Positions 45,206 to 54,934 of a stretch of 64,000 nucleotides of DNA are shown here, piece after piece. Every line of letters begins with the position of its first letter. The stretch's first letter is position 1. A model generated the notes under the pieces. It made no database searches. It worked only from the letters and a program-made list of their open reading frames with translations, and was not told the DNA's origin. Made by a program: the position numbers and the translations under genes. The stretch spans positions 55,666,964-55,730,963 of the forward strand of contig CM019692.1 in assembly GCA_009760885.1 (NCBI GenBank). The letters are read 5' to 3'. Source of the stretch: Achatina immaculata (taxonomy: Eukaryota; Mollusca; Gastropoda; Stylommatophora; Achatinidae).

Positions 45206-45412
45206 TGTCTTACTATAAAAATATCTTACTATAAAATATGTTTTACTATAAAATATATCTTACTATAAAATATGTCTCCCTATAAAATATATCTTACTAT
45301 AAAATATGTCTTACTATAAAACATATCTTACTATAACATATATCTCACTATAAAATATATCTTACTATACAATATATCTTACTATAAAATATGTCTTACT
45401 ATAAAATATACC
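45206..45412 (+). repeat. Tandem repeat, 17-bp unit, AT-rich
   Basis: About twelve units built on cttactataaaatatat, with g/a and small variants. Confidence 0.93.
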
Positions 45413-45584
45413 TCGTAACAGAATTTAATTATATTCAAAGTAATATAAACTATGAAATTCCTGTATGTTTAATGTCACAAAAGATTTCCAATAGAAACGC
45501 GTTTGCACCCGCGAATTGGTTATTGACAAGTATCCCGCAGTCTGAAAACGTTTGAAAACCACTGATGTATAGGGTAAATAAAGG

Positions 45585-46170
45585 GCAACAGACTGTCAGC
45601 TACAGTTAGAAACTAAAAATATGGATAAACATACTGTCAGCTACAGTTAGAAACTAAAAATTTAGATAAACATACTGTCAGCTACAGTTAGAAACTAAAA
45701 ATATGGATAAACATACTGTCAGCTACAGCTTAAACTAAAAATATGGATAAACATACTGTCAGCTACAGCCAAAAACTAAAAATATAGATAAACATACTGT
45801 CAGCTACAGCTAAAAACTAAAAATATAGATAAACATACTGTCAGCTACAGCTAAAAACTAAAAATATAGATAAACATACTGTCAGCTACAGCCAAAAACT
45901 AAAAATATAGATAAACATACTGTCAGCTACAGCCAAAAACTAAAAATATAGATAAACATACTGTCAGCTACAGCCAAAAACTAAAAATATGGATAAACAT
46001 ACTGTCAGCTACAGCCAAAAACTAAAAATATAGATAAACATACTGTCAGCTACAGCTAAAAACTAAAAGCATGAATAAACAGGGGGCAACATACCGTCAG
46101 CTACAGCTAGAAACTAAACGTATGGATAAACAGAGAGCAACAGACTCTGCTACAGCTAGAAACTAAACTG
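45585..46170 (+). repeat. Minisatellite, 41-bp unit, about 14 copies
   Basis: Units contain acatactgtcagctacagc and taaaaactaaaaatatagat plus aa. Internal units alternate between agctaaaa and agccaaaa variants. The right end carries longer, diverged units with an inserted caggg segment. Confidence 0.95.
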
Positions 46171-47104
46171 CACATCAAGCTATAGAGATGCCCCGTTCTA
46201 TCCGTAATTATAAATTAAAGATCTCCTCGGAACTGTCCTTATATTTTGCCCGACATTTTAGTGTGCTGTCTGTACTCCCTATTTTTCTAGGTATTTTGCA
46301 TATAGCCTGGCGCGCTGCCTGGCACCGGGGAAGGGAGTGTCCCTTACTTTTCTAGGTTTGTGAACCAAATGACTGGTAAATGGGGATCGATGTGTAAACC
46401 TAATTTAAATTTGGGGGGAAAAATTATTAGATTAGAAATTTCTTTCATCTCTTCTGTTCTCACTTTTCTACTTGTAATGTACTTAATTAGGAGTGTGAAA
46501 ACAAAGTCTGTGAATAAGCTTCATTCATTAATGGAACACACGTTTCTGACATTCCGGTGTATGCCTTATTCATGAGAAAAAAAACATACAGAAGCAGGAA
46601 GTAGTACATGAAAAGAAAGTTTAAATTAGCGCAGGACAATTAGAGAAAGTTTATATTAACACAGGACAATAAGAGAAGGTTTAAATTTAACATTAACATA
46701 GGACAACAATAGAAAGTTTTAAATTGACATGCATGCTATATAATATCGCGTGTGAGACAACAAACAGATAGATGTCCGAAATAAGGCAAGACTTAAAAAA
46801 CGTGGGCCAATGTAACTGACGAAAAATGTGTAGAAACGAATTTAAAAAAAAAAAAGAGAATATTGGCAAAACCTAAATCATAGAAGTCTTTGACAGGTCC
46901 TCAGTATGCAGTCGGTGTTCTCCCTACCATAACTTGAATAAATTTGACAAATTAGGCCCAGAGACGGGGCTCCACGGGATTTGGCGTGTCAAGGTAAATG
47001 TTTCTCAACTAGATATAGAAACTAACCTTGACCGACTGGAAGTACATCTTTATATAGCCAACGATAACCCTCAGATGGGGAAACAAATTAGCCAGAACCT
47101 TTAG
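46171..47104. other. Spacer with a weak repeat
   Basis: A diverged 37-bp repeat (gaaagtttaaattagcgcag, then gacaat) lies at 46,610-46,725 in three or four units. No gene was recognised. Confidence 0.5.
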
Positions 47105-47755
47105 CCTCTCACAGTTGGATCAACATTATCCTTGTTTTCAGCTGTTCCTTCAGCCTCTTCAGTCTCTCTCAATTGGAACAACATTATCCTTGTTTTCAGC
47201 TGTTCCTTCAGCCTCTTCAGTCTCTCTCAATTGGAACAACATTATACTTGTTTTCAGCTGTTTCTTCAGCCTCTTCAGTCTCTCACAGTTGGAACAACAT
47301 TATCCTTGTTTTCAGCTGTTCCTTCAGCCTCTTCAGTCTCTCTCAGTTGGAACAACATTATCCTTGTTTTCAGCTGTTCCTTCAGCCTCTTCAGTCTCTC
47401 TCTCAGTTGGAACAACATTATCCTTGTTTTAGCTGTTCCTTGAACCTCTCACACTTGGAACAACATTATCCTTCTTTTTAGCTGTTCCTTCAGCCTCTTC
47501 AGTCTCTCACAGTTGGAACAACATTATCCTTATTTTCAGCTGTTCCTTCTGACTCTTCATTCTCTCACAGTTGGAACAACATTATCCTTGTTTTTAGCTG
47601 TTCCTTGAGCCTCTCATAGTTGGAACAACATTATCCTTGTTTTAGCTGTTCTTTGAGCCTCTCATAGTTGGAACAACATTATCCTTGTTTTCAGCTGTTC
47701 CTTCAGCAGTTCAGTCTCTCACAGTTGGAACAACAATACTTGTTTCTAGTTGTTC
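47105..47755 (+). repeat. Minisatellite, 58-bp unit
   Basis: About eleven units contain gttggaacaacattatcctt, gttttcagctgttcc and ttcagcctcttcagtctct. Units become shorter towards the right. Further diverged units at 47,903-47,965 lie beyond the LINE fragment. Open frames of 102-105 codons are repeat artefacts. Confidence 0.95.
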
Positions 47756-47890
47756 ATTACTGGACACTCTGACGAGATGGTGTGAGATCACCAACTGAGC
47801 TGATGGCCTGCATGAAGGATCGGATACTCTAGTGAAGCATAGTAGCCAACGCCAGTCGACACGGTACCTAATGATAATGATGATGACTTG
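47756..47890 (+). mobile_element. LINE family A 3' end inserted in the 58-bp minisatellite
   Basis: The sequence ctggacactctgacgagatg, through tgatggcctgcatgaaggat and ccaacgccagtcgacacgg, matches the last 100 or so bases of the family A coding region (LDSLTGW to SRHGT). It is followed by taatgataatgatgatgac, a decayed (ATG)n tail. Minisatellite-like sequence lies on both sides. It is an extremely short 5'-truncated insertion. Confidence 0.88.
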
Positions 47891-48129
47891 TTGTTTAAAC
47901 GTTGTCAGTCTTTCATAGTTGTAACATTAATACTGACTTCCAATTGTTCCTTCAGCCTTCCAACCACCCCCCCCCCCCCACCCAAAAACACACCCGAATC
48001 CGTACCGAAACTAACCACCTAAGTGTTTTCCTTCGACGTCACTCTACTTTTTATGACGTTTCAAATCTTCACTCGACGGGCGTCTTGTCTCTTTTGGGTT
48101 CGTGAGCACCAACGTGTTGGGGGTTGGGG

Positions 48130-48425
48130 GAGGGAATACTGTTGTTGTTGTTCGTCCATCGTCTTCGACTTCGATGATGACCACAGATTCATCTTAGTCA
48201 AAGTAAGGAGAAGTGTGTCCGTGCGTGCGCAACTAGCCCTATACGAGCTCTAAAAGTTTTGCTACACACGGAACATACATGTCCAGATTCAGTTGTGGGT
48301 GCTCGTGCTGCCTTGGCTTTTCACATTGCGCGTTTGTGCTGGGCACTTTCAATTCTTGAGGACTCTGCTCTCCATGATGGGCGGACTTGTGCTATGGCTT
48401 CGCAAGAGTTTATCTTAGAAGATAC
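48130..48425 (-). mobile_element. LINE 3' end with C2H2 zinc finger (family F)
   Basis: Minus-strand translation gives SWRAESSRIESAQHKRAM, a TGA, then KAKAARAPTTESGHV and CSVCSKTFRARIGLVAHART plus H near 48,205-48,290. The finger has the C-x2-C-x12-H-x3-H spacing. A short Arg/Lys region and one C2H2 finger directly before the stop are known from the C-terminus of some non-LTR retrotransposon proteins. The downstream sequence (gtcatcatcgaagtcgaaga, then cgatggacgaacaac) looks like its 3' UTR and ends in a (AAC)n-type tail at 48,139-48,152. RT sequence is not present. A host zinc-finger exon is a less likely alternative. Confidence 0.6.
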
Positions 48426-50176
48426 ATAAGGAGATGACAACAGCAGATAAGAAACGAAAAAAAAGACAAGAAAAGTAGAATACTTATTTCAATACTTATA
48501 AGAAGCTGTGTCTGAGCACGCCACGCGAAAAGGTAGTTTATTTCACTACATTTGGTGGGCAAATAAAGAGTAAAGCGATCCATGCTACAGACATCTAAAG
48601 GCCAGCCATCTTTACGTAAACATATGCTGTTTTATTCTCCTCTCTTTATTTTTCATCAGCCCAAATGTCAGCTCTTAACGATTACGTAGGGATGATTTTA
48701 AAAAAGGAAAGAAAAATGGAAACTATAGTATCAGTTTCAGTGCGTGCAGTTCGGAGATACCAACAAATCCTGGGACTCGATTTCTAAAAACAGATTCGAT
48801 TTCCAGAATTGATACTTCAATGGAAAATATGGCCAGCAGAGGGCGTTTCCGATTTCCCTTTAATGCACAGCGTTAGAAATTTGCTATCAGTTTCCAGTGG
48901 TTGATTTGCAGAGGTAGCTGAGCGGTCCTTGTGTGTGTTTTATATGGGTTGCGTGAGCTTTCGCTTGTAGGATTTTGTTTACGACGCAATCATCCTGTTG
49001 GCTGCTTGCAGTGGGAGCTGTCTTTCACTTTTTCCAGTTCGACTCTGCTATAAAATCCATATTTTCTTCATTTTGTTGCCAAAACTATGACCCACATCAA
49101 GTGGTACGCATCAGATCTAGTTCCACAAGAGAGTTTAATATGTACACATTCCGTGTGTGCCTAGCACCATAAATGTTGCACTCACCGACAAATTACTTGT
49201 CTTCTCCTTATCTTTATCCGGAGCAGAAATTGTGAATTTTAAAAATACCAACAGTTAATGTTTAATAGCATACATCAATGCTTTTTTTGGGAGGAGGGGG
49301 GAGAGAGGAGGAGACTTTGGGGAGGGGGTTGGGGGGGGGGGAGAGAACGTCTGAAGTCAATGAAAATTCGCCCCGGGCCTTCTATTGCAGACCACCCACC
49401 CCCCCCCCAAGTCATTACCACCTGATATTACATTTAAAATCTGTTGAATTTTTCCTGTTTTGAAAACCCATAGAAGAGATGTTTTGATGTAATAATAATA
49501 ACAACAAAATAATAATAATAATAATTCCCCCAGCGGAATCACTCTCAACACTCCCTTTGACGATTTAGACACTATTTAATGTTAAACATGATGATGATGG
49601 ATCTCTGAGAGCGACGCTGAAGATGGTAGCACCCAGTACCTCAAACAGCTGATGGAGCAGACATGAACAGAAATACTCTAGCAGCAGAATACTTAGGCCA
49701 GTGGTTCAACCACAAGCAGGCGAAACATGGAGGCACTCTCATGCCTTTCTTCGTTTATCTTCATTTTTTTTTGTCTCCTTCGATCATTCTCAGACGCCGG
49801 CTTCTTAACTTCTAAAGTAATCAGTGGTCAGCCACAGTTGGTGTTCGTTCTTATGTTTTTTTTTCTTGAACTGATATAGGTGTAGGCCACATCTCTTCCG
49901 TTATTATTTAAGTCATTTTCAAACACATAGCATCTCAGTCCGGCAGCCAAGACCAGAATCGCTATTCTTACTCACAAAAAAAAAAAACAAGAAAAGAAAC
50001 TCACTTTCCGCTTACAATTCTCTTGACCCTAATTTTCCACTGGAAGCTAGTGCAAGATGTGTTAACTATAAACTTATCCAGTCTTTTCGGATCAGGGGAG
50101 ACTAGCTCAGCCGACGTAAATAGTAACTTAAATATGAAAGAAGGGAAATAACCTTGAAAAATATTATTTCACTAAG
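48426..50176. other. Unassigned stretch with G-rich and C-rich tracts
   Basis: A G-rich tract at 49,287-49,343 and a C-run at 49,386-49,409 lie close together. Frames at 48,975-49,172 and 49,278-49,572 are not recognised. An AAT repeat lies at 49,488-49,523. Confidence 0.4.
49287..49343 (+). repeat. G-rich tract with quadruplex potential
   Basis: Repeated g-runs of three to ten bases (gggaggaggggggagagagg, then ggggagggggttgggggggg) satisfy the spacing expected for a G-quadruplex. A run of ten or so C at 49,397-49,408 could instead pair with it. Confidence 0.7.
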
Positions 50177-50455
50177 AGACCTGGTTAACTGAGTGGTCAG
50201 GCGCTCGGTTTAGTATACCACTCTCGTGGTACCAGGTTCAGTCCTACCAGTAGGATTTTTTTTTTCTGGTACACACCAAAAAGACCCCAGGTTTATCCAG
50301 TTTATAAAAATGGGTACCAGAGAAATCTGGGAAGGTAAAGCAGCCAGGCGTGATACTGACCACATCACACTTTCATGTGCCGAAGGCCATAGAAAATGCG
50401 GGCCTAAAAGCTTATTTGGCAAATACGCTTTAAAGGCTTAGATATGGGAATTTTT
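50177..50455 (+). mobile_element. tRNA-derived SINE, near full length
   Basis: An A-box-like ggttaactgagtggtcaggc and a B-box-like ccaggttcagtcctacc are followed by the body. The body has aatgggtaccagagaaatct, a gatactgaccacatcacact stretch and an end near ggcttagatatgggaa with a T run. It is the most complete copy of the family also seen at 21,650 and 23,619. Confidence 0.82.
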
Positions 50456-50755
50456 TTTTACTAAGTACATTTGACAAGGACGGTAAACTGATTCAGTTAG
50501 ACAAAGCCTGGGATCTACAGATCAACGTGAGGTCGAAAAAAGTCGACGGGAATTGATGCATGAAAACATGTCAGCGAGTAAACAACAAGAGGTCAAAGCC
50601 TGTCCCTTCGAATTCTGAGATAGCAGCCAAATCACAGGGTTTAGAAACAACGACGATAGAACTCGAAAGAGACATCTAATATTTCATAAGGTCGCAGGTT
50701 TCTAAGTTGTTAATCCCGTATTTATTACTGTTCTTTATACGTGCATAATTCTGTT
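50456..50755. other. Unassigned spacer
   Basis: It may contain part of the family E 3' UTR, but no match was visible by eye. Confidence 0.3.
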
Positions 50756-50885
50756 ATTTCGCTGACGTTCAATGACTGCGTCAGAATGAACGTCTGAGAG
50801 ACGAAGGGAAGAATGTTAGGCAGACTGCGCGCCCATTTTTTTTTTCACATAGGAAAATAAAGTTCCTTCGTTTGTTCAATAGGCC
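50756..50885 (+). mobile_element. LINE family E 3' UTR end
   Basis: The sequence gaagggaagaatgttaggca, then ctgcgcgcccatttttttttt and gaaaataaag, matches 10,665-10,730 in order. An aataaa-type signal lies near the end in both. The unit repeats at the terminus differ (ttcgtttgttc here, attc repeats there). Coding sequence is absent. Confidence 0.65.
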
Positions 50886-51165
50886 AAAATGGCTTGAGGA
50901 AAAGAAAGGCCAAATATAGTCCGTAACAGTGGTTCTTATGTAATATTGATATTTTACTGGATTGATGTGAATTATTGTTCAATCTTTTATTCTGTCTTGC
51001 CGTCGTTGTACCGAGTGGTGGAAGGGTGACTACACCATACGTTCACACCTTACATGTAAATAACAGGAGCACGAAACAACAATCCTTTTTCATAAAATCA
51101 CGATCCTTGTATTTTCAAAATTTTGATCCACAAGGCAACACGAATTAAACGAATCCTATACACAT

Positions 51166-51292
51166 TTAACAGGCATAAAATTCTTTGATGAGGTTGAAAG
51201 ACTCGCCGAAGACAGGAAAAATTGGCGAACTACTTTGCGAGCCCTATGTGACGTTTAACGGCACGGGAAGGATATAAGATATAAGATACACA
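51166..51292 (+). mobile_element. LINE family B 3' end
   Basis: The coding end reads LTGIKFFDEVERLAEDRKNW, then RTTLRALCDV and a stop, identical in plan to 11,396-11,490. The 3' UTR is about 20 bp and the tail is agatataagatataagatac. It is a very short 5'-truncated insertion. Its low divergence suggests a recent event. Confidence 0.9.
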
Positions 51293-54200
51293 TGATGTCC
51301 ATATATTTCAAACATGCATTATCGAATCATAAAAAAAAAGATTTCCTTGAATAATATGAGTCCAACCCTGATTGCAAATGCACACAACTAAAATACATAT
51401 GTCAGCCTCCATCTATCGAATGACCATCTCCGTTCACGTCTTAACAATGACACGGTCGCTGGACTCCAATGTGCTCAGCTTATGGAATCCTCTAACTTCT
51501 CTCTTCTCGCCTTATATACCTGATCAGCGACGGACTCCAAGGACTGGGCATTTCCGTTAAAAAAAAACCCGTCTCTGGCCAGTGGGATTTCCAATCAAAA
51601 CCGGGTCACTTTTTCCCCACTCACTACACTTAACCTGAGGTCCATGAGCCTCCGCTGGGTCTACTGAAGTATTCTGGGGAGAGCTGAGTTCACAGAGAAG
51701 CAAGCAGATTTTCTCGATTAAAAAGAAATATCTTATCTTCTGGGATAGATTTATTGTTTTATTTTTAGTTAGAGGTCCACAGCTGGTTTCAGTCTGGAAA
51801 GGGAGTCCACAGCTATTCTCCAAACTGGAAAGGGAGTCCACAGCTATTCTCAGACTGAATAGCCAAAAAAAAGGCATAAGAAGTTTGAGAGCCACTGATC
51901 CATAAAAACAACACTGAAAGTTATCAGTGAGGAAAGCTATCTTATTTATAAAGACAGCAAAGGCTACTATTGATAGGAGAATAAGAATAATTAGCACTGA
52001 TTATAGCAAAAGAAGGCGGGGGGGGGGGGGGGGTGGTGGCCGGAGAAAGATAGAAATGATTGTCCAGGTTCATAGGAAAAATAAATATCCAGAGAGATTT
52101 AGAGAGAGAGAGAGGAAAAAAAACAACTTTGTAGAGAGAAAAGATGAAGAGAGACAAATCTTAGCAGGAACTTTAAAAGGAAAAAAAAAGCTGTATTATC
52201 TTTTGTTTAGGCAAGGCTGGGCTGTTCATTGTGCCCCTGGCAAGGGCAGTGGGAGAATCTATTACGAAGAGATTTATCCTATTTCACTGCTGTCTGCGAC
52301 TGTCAGGTCACGCCTTTCACACAGCGTCTGGCCCCATATACTCGTCTTGTGTGCTGCAGAAGAGTATCAGTGAGGCGTAAATATTTTGGGCTGATTTCCA
52401 AATCCTTGAAACAAACACACCGTGAAACAAACACATAAAAACACAAATAGTAGGATCTAAGAATATATATGTATAAAAAATGAAAGAAATCAGTAGCTCA
52501 TAACAAGTATATACAGTTTGGTCTGAAGTATTAATTGTACAAACACGACCATATAGGTACGTAATTTTGGCGCAAGCATCGTTATATATATAGAAGTACA
52601 GCACATTCATTATTTTGGCGCAAGCATAATTATATATAAATATAGCACAGACATAGTCAGACGCAAGCATCATTATAGAAAAATGGTAGAAACACCATTT
52701 AAATATTGATATCTCTTTGGACGAACGGTACAAAACATAATGTGAAACAAACAGTTGACATAAAGCATATTTACAGAAAATTATAAAGAAGTAACTGAAG
52801 TTAAAACATATTTTACTTATTATTTTATATACAATATCCCAAGAAATAGTCTTGTTTTGAGATAGTTTCCACATTTTATGTTTTTTTTTGTGTGTGTTTT
52901 CTCTCAAATTATGGCAGAAAACATTTATTCATGCTAAGAAATGAGTTTTGCTAATGCTAATCCTGCAGGCTCGTGAGTTTGCCCATGGGCTGTAGTTTAT
53001 TGACACAACAAATCCTCGTATCAGTAACAATAAGTCGGTGGGTTTATATGGAGCGCAATGTGGCATTACTTGGTCCTAAATCATGTCGTGGATACTAGCC
53101 AGTATAGCCTCTCGTTTCTAGCCGATATGAATTATGAATTGATGAAATTTCTGTAATATTCATGTTTCATGGGGCTATATTCTTCAAATGAGAATGATAT
53201 CAGCCTCAGTGGGAAATGTTTTCTTTTGCTGTCTTTCTTTAAAAAAAAATGCGAGAGTGTGGAAGAAATGTAAAAATAAAAGATATGGGATAATAAATGA
53301 TAAAGTACCTAGGAAGAGAAGGGAACTATCTTTCAGCTATTCTGTCACTTTGTCTCCAAATGTTGTCCGGACAACCATGGCAACTGCTTCAATGTGTGCT
53401 GTGTTTGTGATCTTTTTCAGCTCATAGTGTCCTAGGACTCCTCTGCCCCTCCCCCCTCCCCTCTTCCGAGAAACCATAACCTCCAGTAATGTTCTCCCTA
53501 GACATATAAGATGAGTTAATGTGCCAAAAGAGGGATTCATTTCTTGTTTTGTTGAAGTCGATGACCCAGTTATCATCACACTGCCTGTCACTTTCATAGA
53601 TATACATGACCCCGCGGCTTAATTTCTAAATTATTTTGCAAGTTATTATTTCTATGACCTACCTCAAGCCTCAAAAATAAATATATTTGTTATGTTTTTG
53701 TAGCTCTGTCTAACAACATTTTACATTTCAATGCATTCCCGCCCCCTCCCCCCCCCCCCCCATTTTTTCAATCTTCTGATTCCGAAGTGCCAGTGGTGAA
53801 GTAATCACAACAAAACAGCTGAATTTAATGCGTCGTAAAACGTTAAAACTGAGAGAATAAGATTTATCTTATTCCAAGCCCTTGGATACATTCCACTGTA
53901 GCTGGAATCTATATGCCTGTGTGCTGGCTGTATTTTCAAGCACGTATTAGATTTCTCAAGGTCTGACTGGCAATTGGGCACGGCCATTTCCTCTGCAGAG
54001 ATTATCATTTTGCTTTTTCATTGCTATTTGATATATGTCCGATCGTCTGTGTGCTCTGTCATTCGTCTGAATATCCTTTTTTTGCCATTTGATGACATGC
54101 TTTAAAATTCTCGTTATTTTGAATGTACTCAAATCACGTATGTGTGTTGCATACGTGTACATCATTTGTTGAATGTGAGAAACTGCATGACAGGTGATAG

Positions 54201-54715
54201 AAAGAATGATATCATTACAATTGCAAGCCAGTTTCAAGCACTTTTCATCTAGGAAGACGGTATTAGGGCAGGCAGATAATCAGCTTTTTTAAAAAAGTTT
54301 TTGCCGAGTATCATCTTAACTGTCATCATGATCCACCGCAGCAACAGCAAGCAATGTCTTTGTCGCAAGGTCCAGTTTTCTTGCGCATCCGGGTTCTAAC
54401 TTCACATGATGATGATGATGATGATGCAGTCTTACGTAAAGTTGCTTTCCACGTGACATGGTCTTAAAATACTCCCAGAAGTCATGGCAGACACGAAAAT
54501 CTCACACTTATGTACACTTCGAATCTCAGATTTGGTCTGTCAAGTGGTCTACTTTCCTCTACAGACTACAAGTTGGTCTTACTTTTCGAAGCATAAATTA
54601 TTTATTTGCTCCTTTATTCACTATCAATCTTTTGATAAATAAAGCTGTCTGTCTATGTCCTTGTCTATCAGTCCTGTTTTCTGGCATATATCCATATCTG
54701 CCAGTCGATCTATTC
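51293..54715. other. Long unassigned stretch
   Basis: Contents seen: a duplicated ggagtccacagctattct segment at 51,805-51,850, a G run of about 17 at 52,018-52,034, a diverged 53-bp repeat (ggcgcaagcat, then ttatatat) at 52,560-52,680, and C runs at 53,440-53,460 and 53,745-53,761. A (GAT)n run lies at 54,408-54,427. The 146- and 148-codon frames at 51,557-51,997 (minus) and 51,927-52,373 (plus) overlap each other and are low in complexity. No gene was recognised. Confidence 0.35.
52317..52907 (-). CDS. Open frame of unknown status, 196 codons
   Basis: This is the longest open frame outside transposons and the more regular arrays. The predicted product is rich in Phe, Ile, Tyr and Cys, with several hydrophobic stretches. 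It spans a weak 53-bp repeat that produces the repeated YACAKI and DACAKI peptides. The AT-rich base composition alone would favour hydrophobic residues. No domain is recognised, and I judge a chance frame more likely than a gene. Confidence 0.12.
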   Translation of the reverse strand: MRENTHKKKHKMWKLSQNKTISWDIVYKIISKICFNFSYFFIIFCKYALCQLFVSHYVLYRSSKEISIFKWCFYHFSIMMLASDYVCAIFIYNYACAKIMNVLYFYIYNDACAKITYLYGRVCTINTSDQTVYTCYELLISFIFYTYIFLDPTICVFMCLFHGVFVSRIWKSAQNIYASLILFCSTQDEYMGPDAV

Positions 54716-54719
54716 TTTC

Positions 54720-54934
54720 GTCTAATTATCCTTACTAGCATCTCTCATTCAGCTGTCTGTCTATCCATCATCGCTACTTTCAAACTTACTAGCATCTCTC
54801 ATTCAGCTGTCTGTCTATCTATCATCGTTACTTTCAAACTTACTACCATCTCTCATTCAGCTGTCTGTCTATCTATCATCGTTACTTTCAAACTTACTAC
54901 CATCTCTCATTCAGCTGTCTGTCTATCTATCATC
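54720..54934 (+). repeat. Minisatellite, 54-bp unit (left part)
   Basis: About four units contain actttcaaacttactaccat, ctctcattcagctgtctg and tctatctatcatcgtt. The array is interrupted by the family A LINE and continues at 57,679-58,020. Confidence 0.95.

Noticed and set aside
47115..47481. Three overlapping 102-105 codon proteins
   Set aside because: Identical repeat peptides in three frames of the 58-bp minisatellite.
49278..49463. Gly/Glu-rich small protein
   Set aside because: Translation of the G-rich tract only.
51557..52373. Pair of 146- and 148-codon genes
   Set aside because: They lie on opposite strands and partly overlap, are low in complexity, and cross a poly-G run.
54400..54430. 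Another family A 3' end at the ATG repeat
   Set aside because: Upstream sequence does not match the family A coding end, so it is scored as a simple microsatellite.
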